This document shows positions 5,608-6,112 of a stretch of DNA of 6,112 bases, in pieces. Position 1 is the stretch's first letter, and each line of letters starts with the position of its first letter. The DNA comes from Burkholderiales bacterium (GTDB lineage: Bacteria; Pseudomonadota; Gammaproteobacteria; Burkholderiales; Burkholderiaceae_D). Below the pieces are notes generated by a model. That model was not told the DNA's origin, made no database searches, and saw only the letters and a program-made list of their open reading frames with translations. Both the position numbers and the translations under genes were made by a program. The DNA lies in the NCBI GenBank assembly GCA_028868455.1, contig JAGWUK010000206.1, positions 1 through 6,112 of the forward strand. The letters run 5' to 3'.

Positions 5608-6112
5608 TCAGGCTAATAATTTTTCATGAAATTCGGCCGGATGGTCTTTGTGGATTTTGAGCAGCGTGGATACGCGGGTGCCATAGGTTGGCGACGCGAT
5701 GCATGGCGACGAAAGCAGGCGTTCCATGTCAAAGGGCACGCCGGTATCCGGCAGGCGGCAATCCGGGGCGGGCGTGGTGTTGGCGAGAATTTCGAGGAAG
5801 GCATCCAGCGGTGCGCGCTGGCAAATCAGACTGGCAAATTCAGCCTTGGTGCGCACGACTTTCGGCCACGGTGTGTCGAGTGCCGCGTTGGAAATGCCGT
5901 AAATGCCTGGTGCCAGCGGCTGACCATTACGCGGGTCATCCTGATAGCGATTGGAAAACCAGATCAAATCGTTTTCATCGCCGAGCAATAAATTAAAGCC
6001 GTTATAGTCCTGAACTTTGCTGCGTATCGCGTCGATATAATCTTTTGGCGATAAATTGCCAGTCAGATAATCGGCAACCAGGCCTCCTCGCGAAGGCGCA
6101 TCGTCGCGTTTT
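5608..6112 (-). CDS. NRDE/TANGO2 family protein (5' end outside window)
   Basis: The frame is open from the right edge (first whole codon 6111-6109) to TGA at 5610-5608, giving the last 167 residues. Family members are usually about 250 residues, so roughly 80-90 N-terminal residues, including the Asn-Arg-Asp-Glu motif that names the family, lie outside. Diagnostic stretches, counted from the edge: APSRGGLVADYL (5-16), GFNLLLGD (38-45), a WFSNR segment, APGIYGISNAALDTPWPKV, and near the C-terminus SPTYGTRVSTLL. Human TANGO2 is linked to mitochondrial and lipid or haem handling; the bacterial role is not established, so no gene symbol is given. No signal peptide or membrane helix is visible in the part present. 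A TTG at 5988 could be mistaken for the start, but the conserved PSRG and GFNLL motifs lie upstream of it. The gene is convergent with hom, where a metabolic neighbour such as thrC would often be found. Confidence 0.88.
   Translation of the reverse strand, partial: KRDDAPSRGGLVADYLTGNLSPKDYIDAIRSKVQDYNGFNLLLGDENDLIWFSNRYQDDPRNGQPLAPGIYGISNAALDTPWPKVVRTKAEFASLICQRAPLDAFLEILANTTPAPDCRLPDTGVPFDMERLLSSPCIASPTYGTRVSTLLKIHKDHPAEFHEKLLA

Noticed and set aside
5626..5991. Plus-strand open frame of 121 codons
   Set aside because: It is antisense to the NRDE/TANGO2-family gene; Gly/Arg-rich product without motifs.

Overview
The window looks like an ordinary chromosomal segment of a betaproteobacterium, most likely from the Oxalobacteraceae (Herminiimonas/Janthinobacterium-like). 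This rests on the protein style of the AlaA-type aminotransferase and homoserine dehydrogenase, the medium GC content, and the neighbourhood of a Mth938-like protein and a GT-C glycosyltransferase. The genus assignment is inference from memory of these families, not a search.

Layout. Positions 1 to about 2506 read on the minus strand. From the distal end they hold a GT-C membrane glycosyltransferase of the ArnT/PMT type (1264 to the left edge, 3' end outside the window), a Mth938/NDUFAF3-like protein whose stop overlaps the glycosyltransferase start as ATGA, an unrecognised 58-residue ORF, and a drastically shortened chemoreceptor gene. A 354-base divergent intergenic region (2507-2860) follows. 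The plus strand then carries alaA (2861-4090) and hom (4114-5424), 23 bases apart and probably one transcript. A clear intrinsic terminator at 5505-5540 closes this unit. A convergent minus-strand gene of the NRDE/TANGO2 family runs off the right edge.

How the genes work together. AlaA (glutamate-pyruvate aminotransferase) and Hom (aspartate-semialdehyde to homoserine, feeding threonine and methionine) form an amino-acid module. The threonine synthase gene that often follows hom in betaproteobacteria is not here; a terminator and an opposite-strand gene take its place. The Mth938-like protein and the glycosyltransferase are translationally coupled, but no shared pathway can be read from the sequence.

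The most unusual object is the 188-residue chemoreceptor derivative at 1940-2506. It keeps the N-terminal membrane helix, the first part of a Cache sensor domain, the Ala/Pro/Lys-rich C-terminal linker and a CheR-tether-like ending (EWEEF). It has lost, in frame, the rest of Cache, the second membrane helix, HAMP and the whole methyl-accepting signalling domain. Apart from that, I see no mobile element, CRISPR array, RNA gene or unknown multi-gene system in this window.
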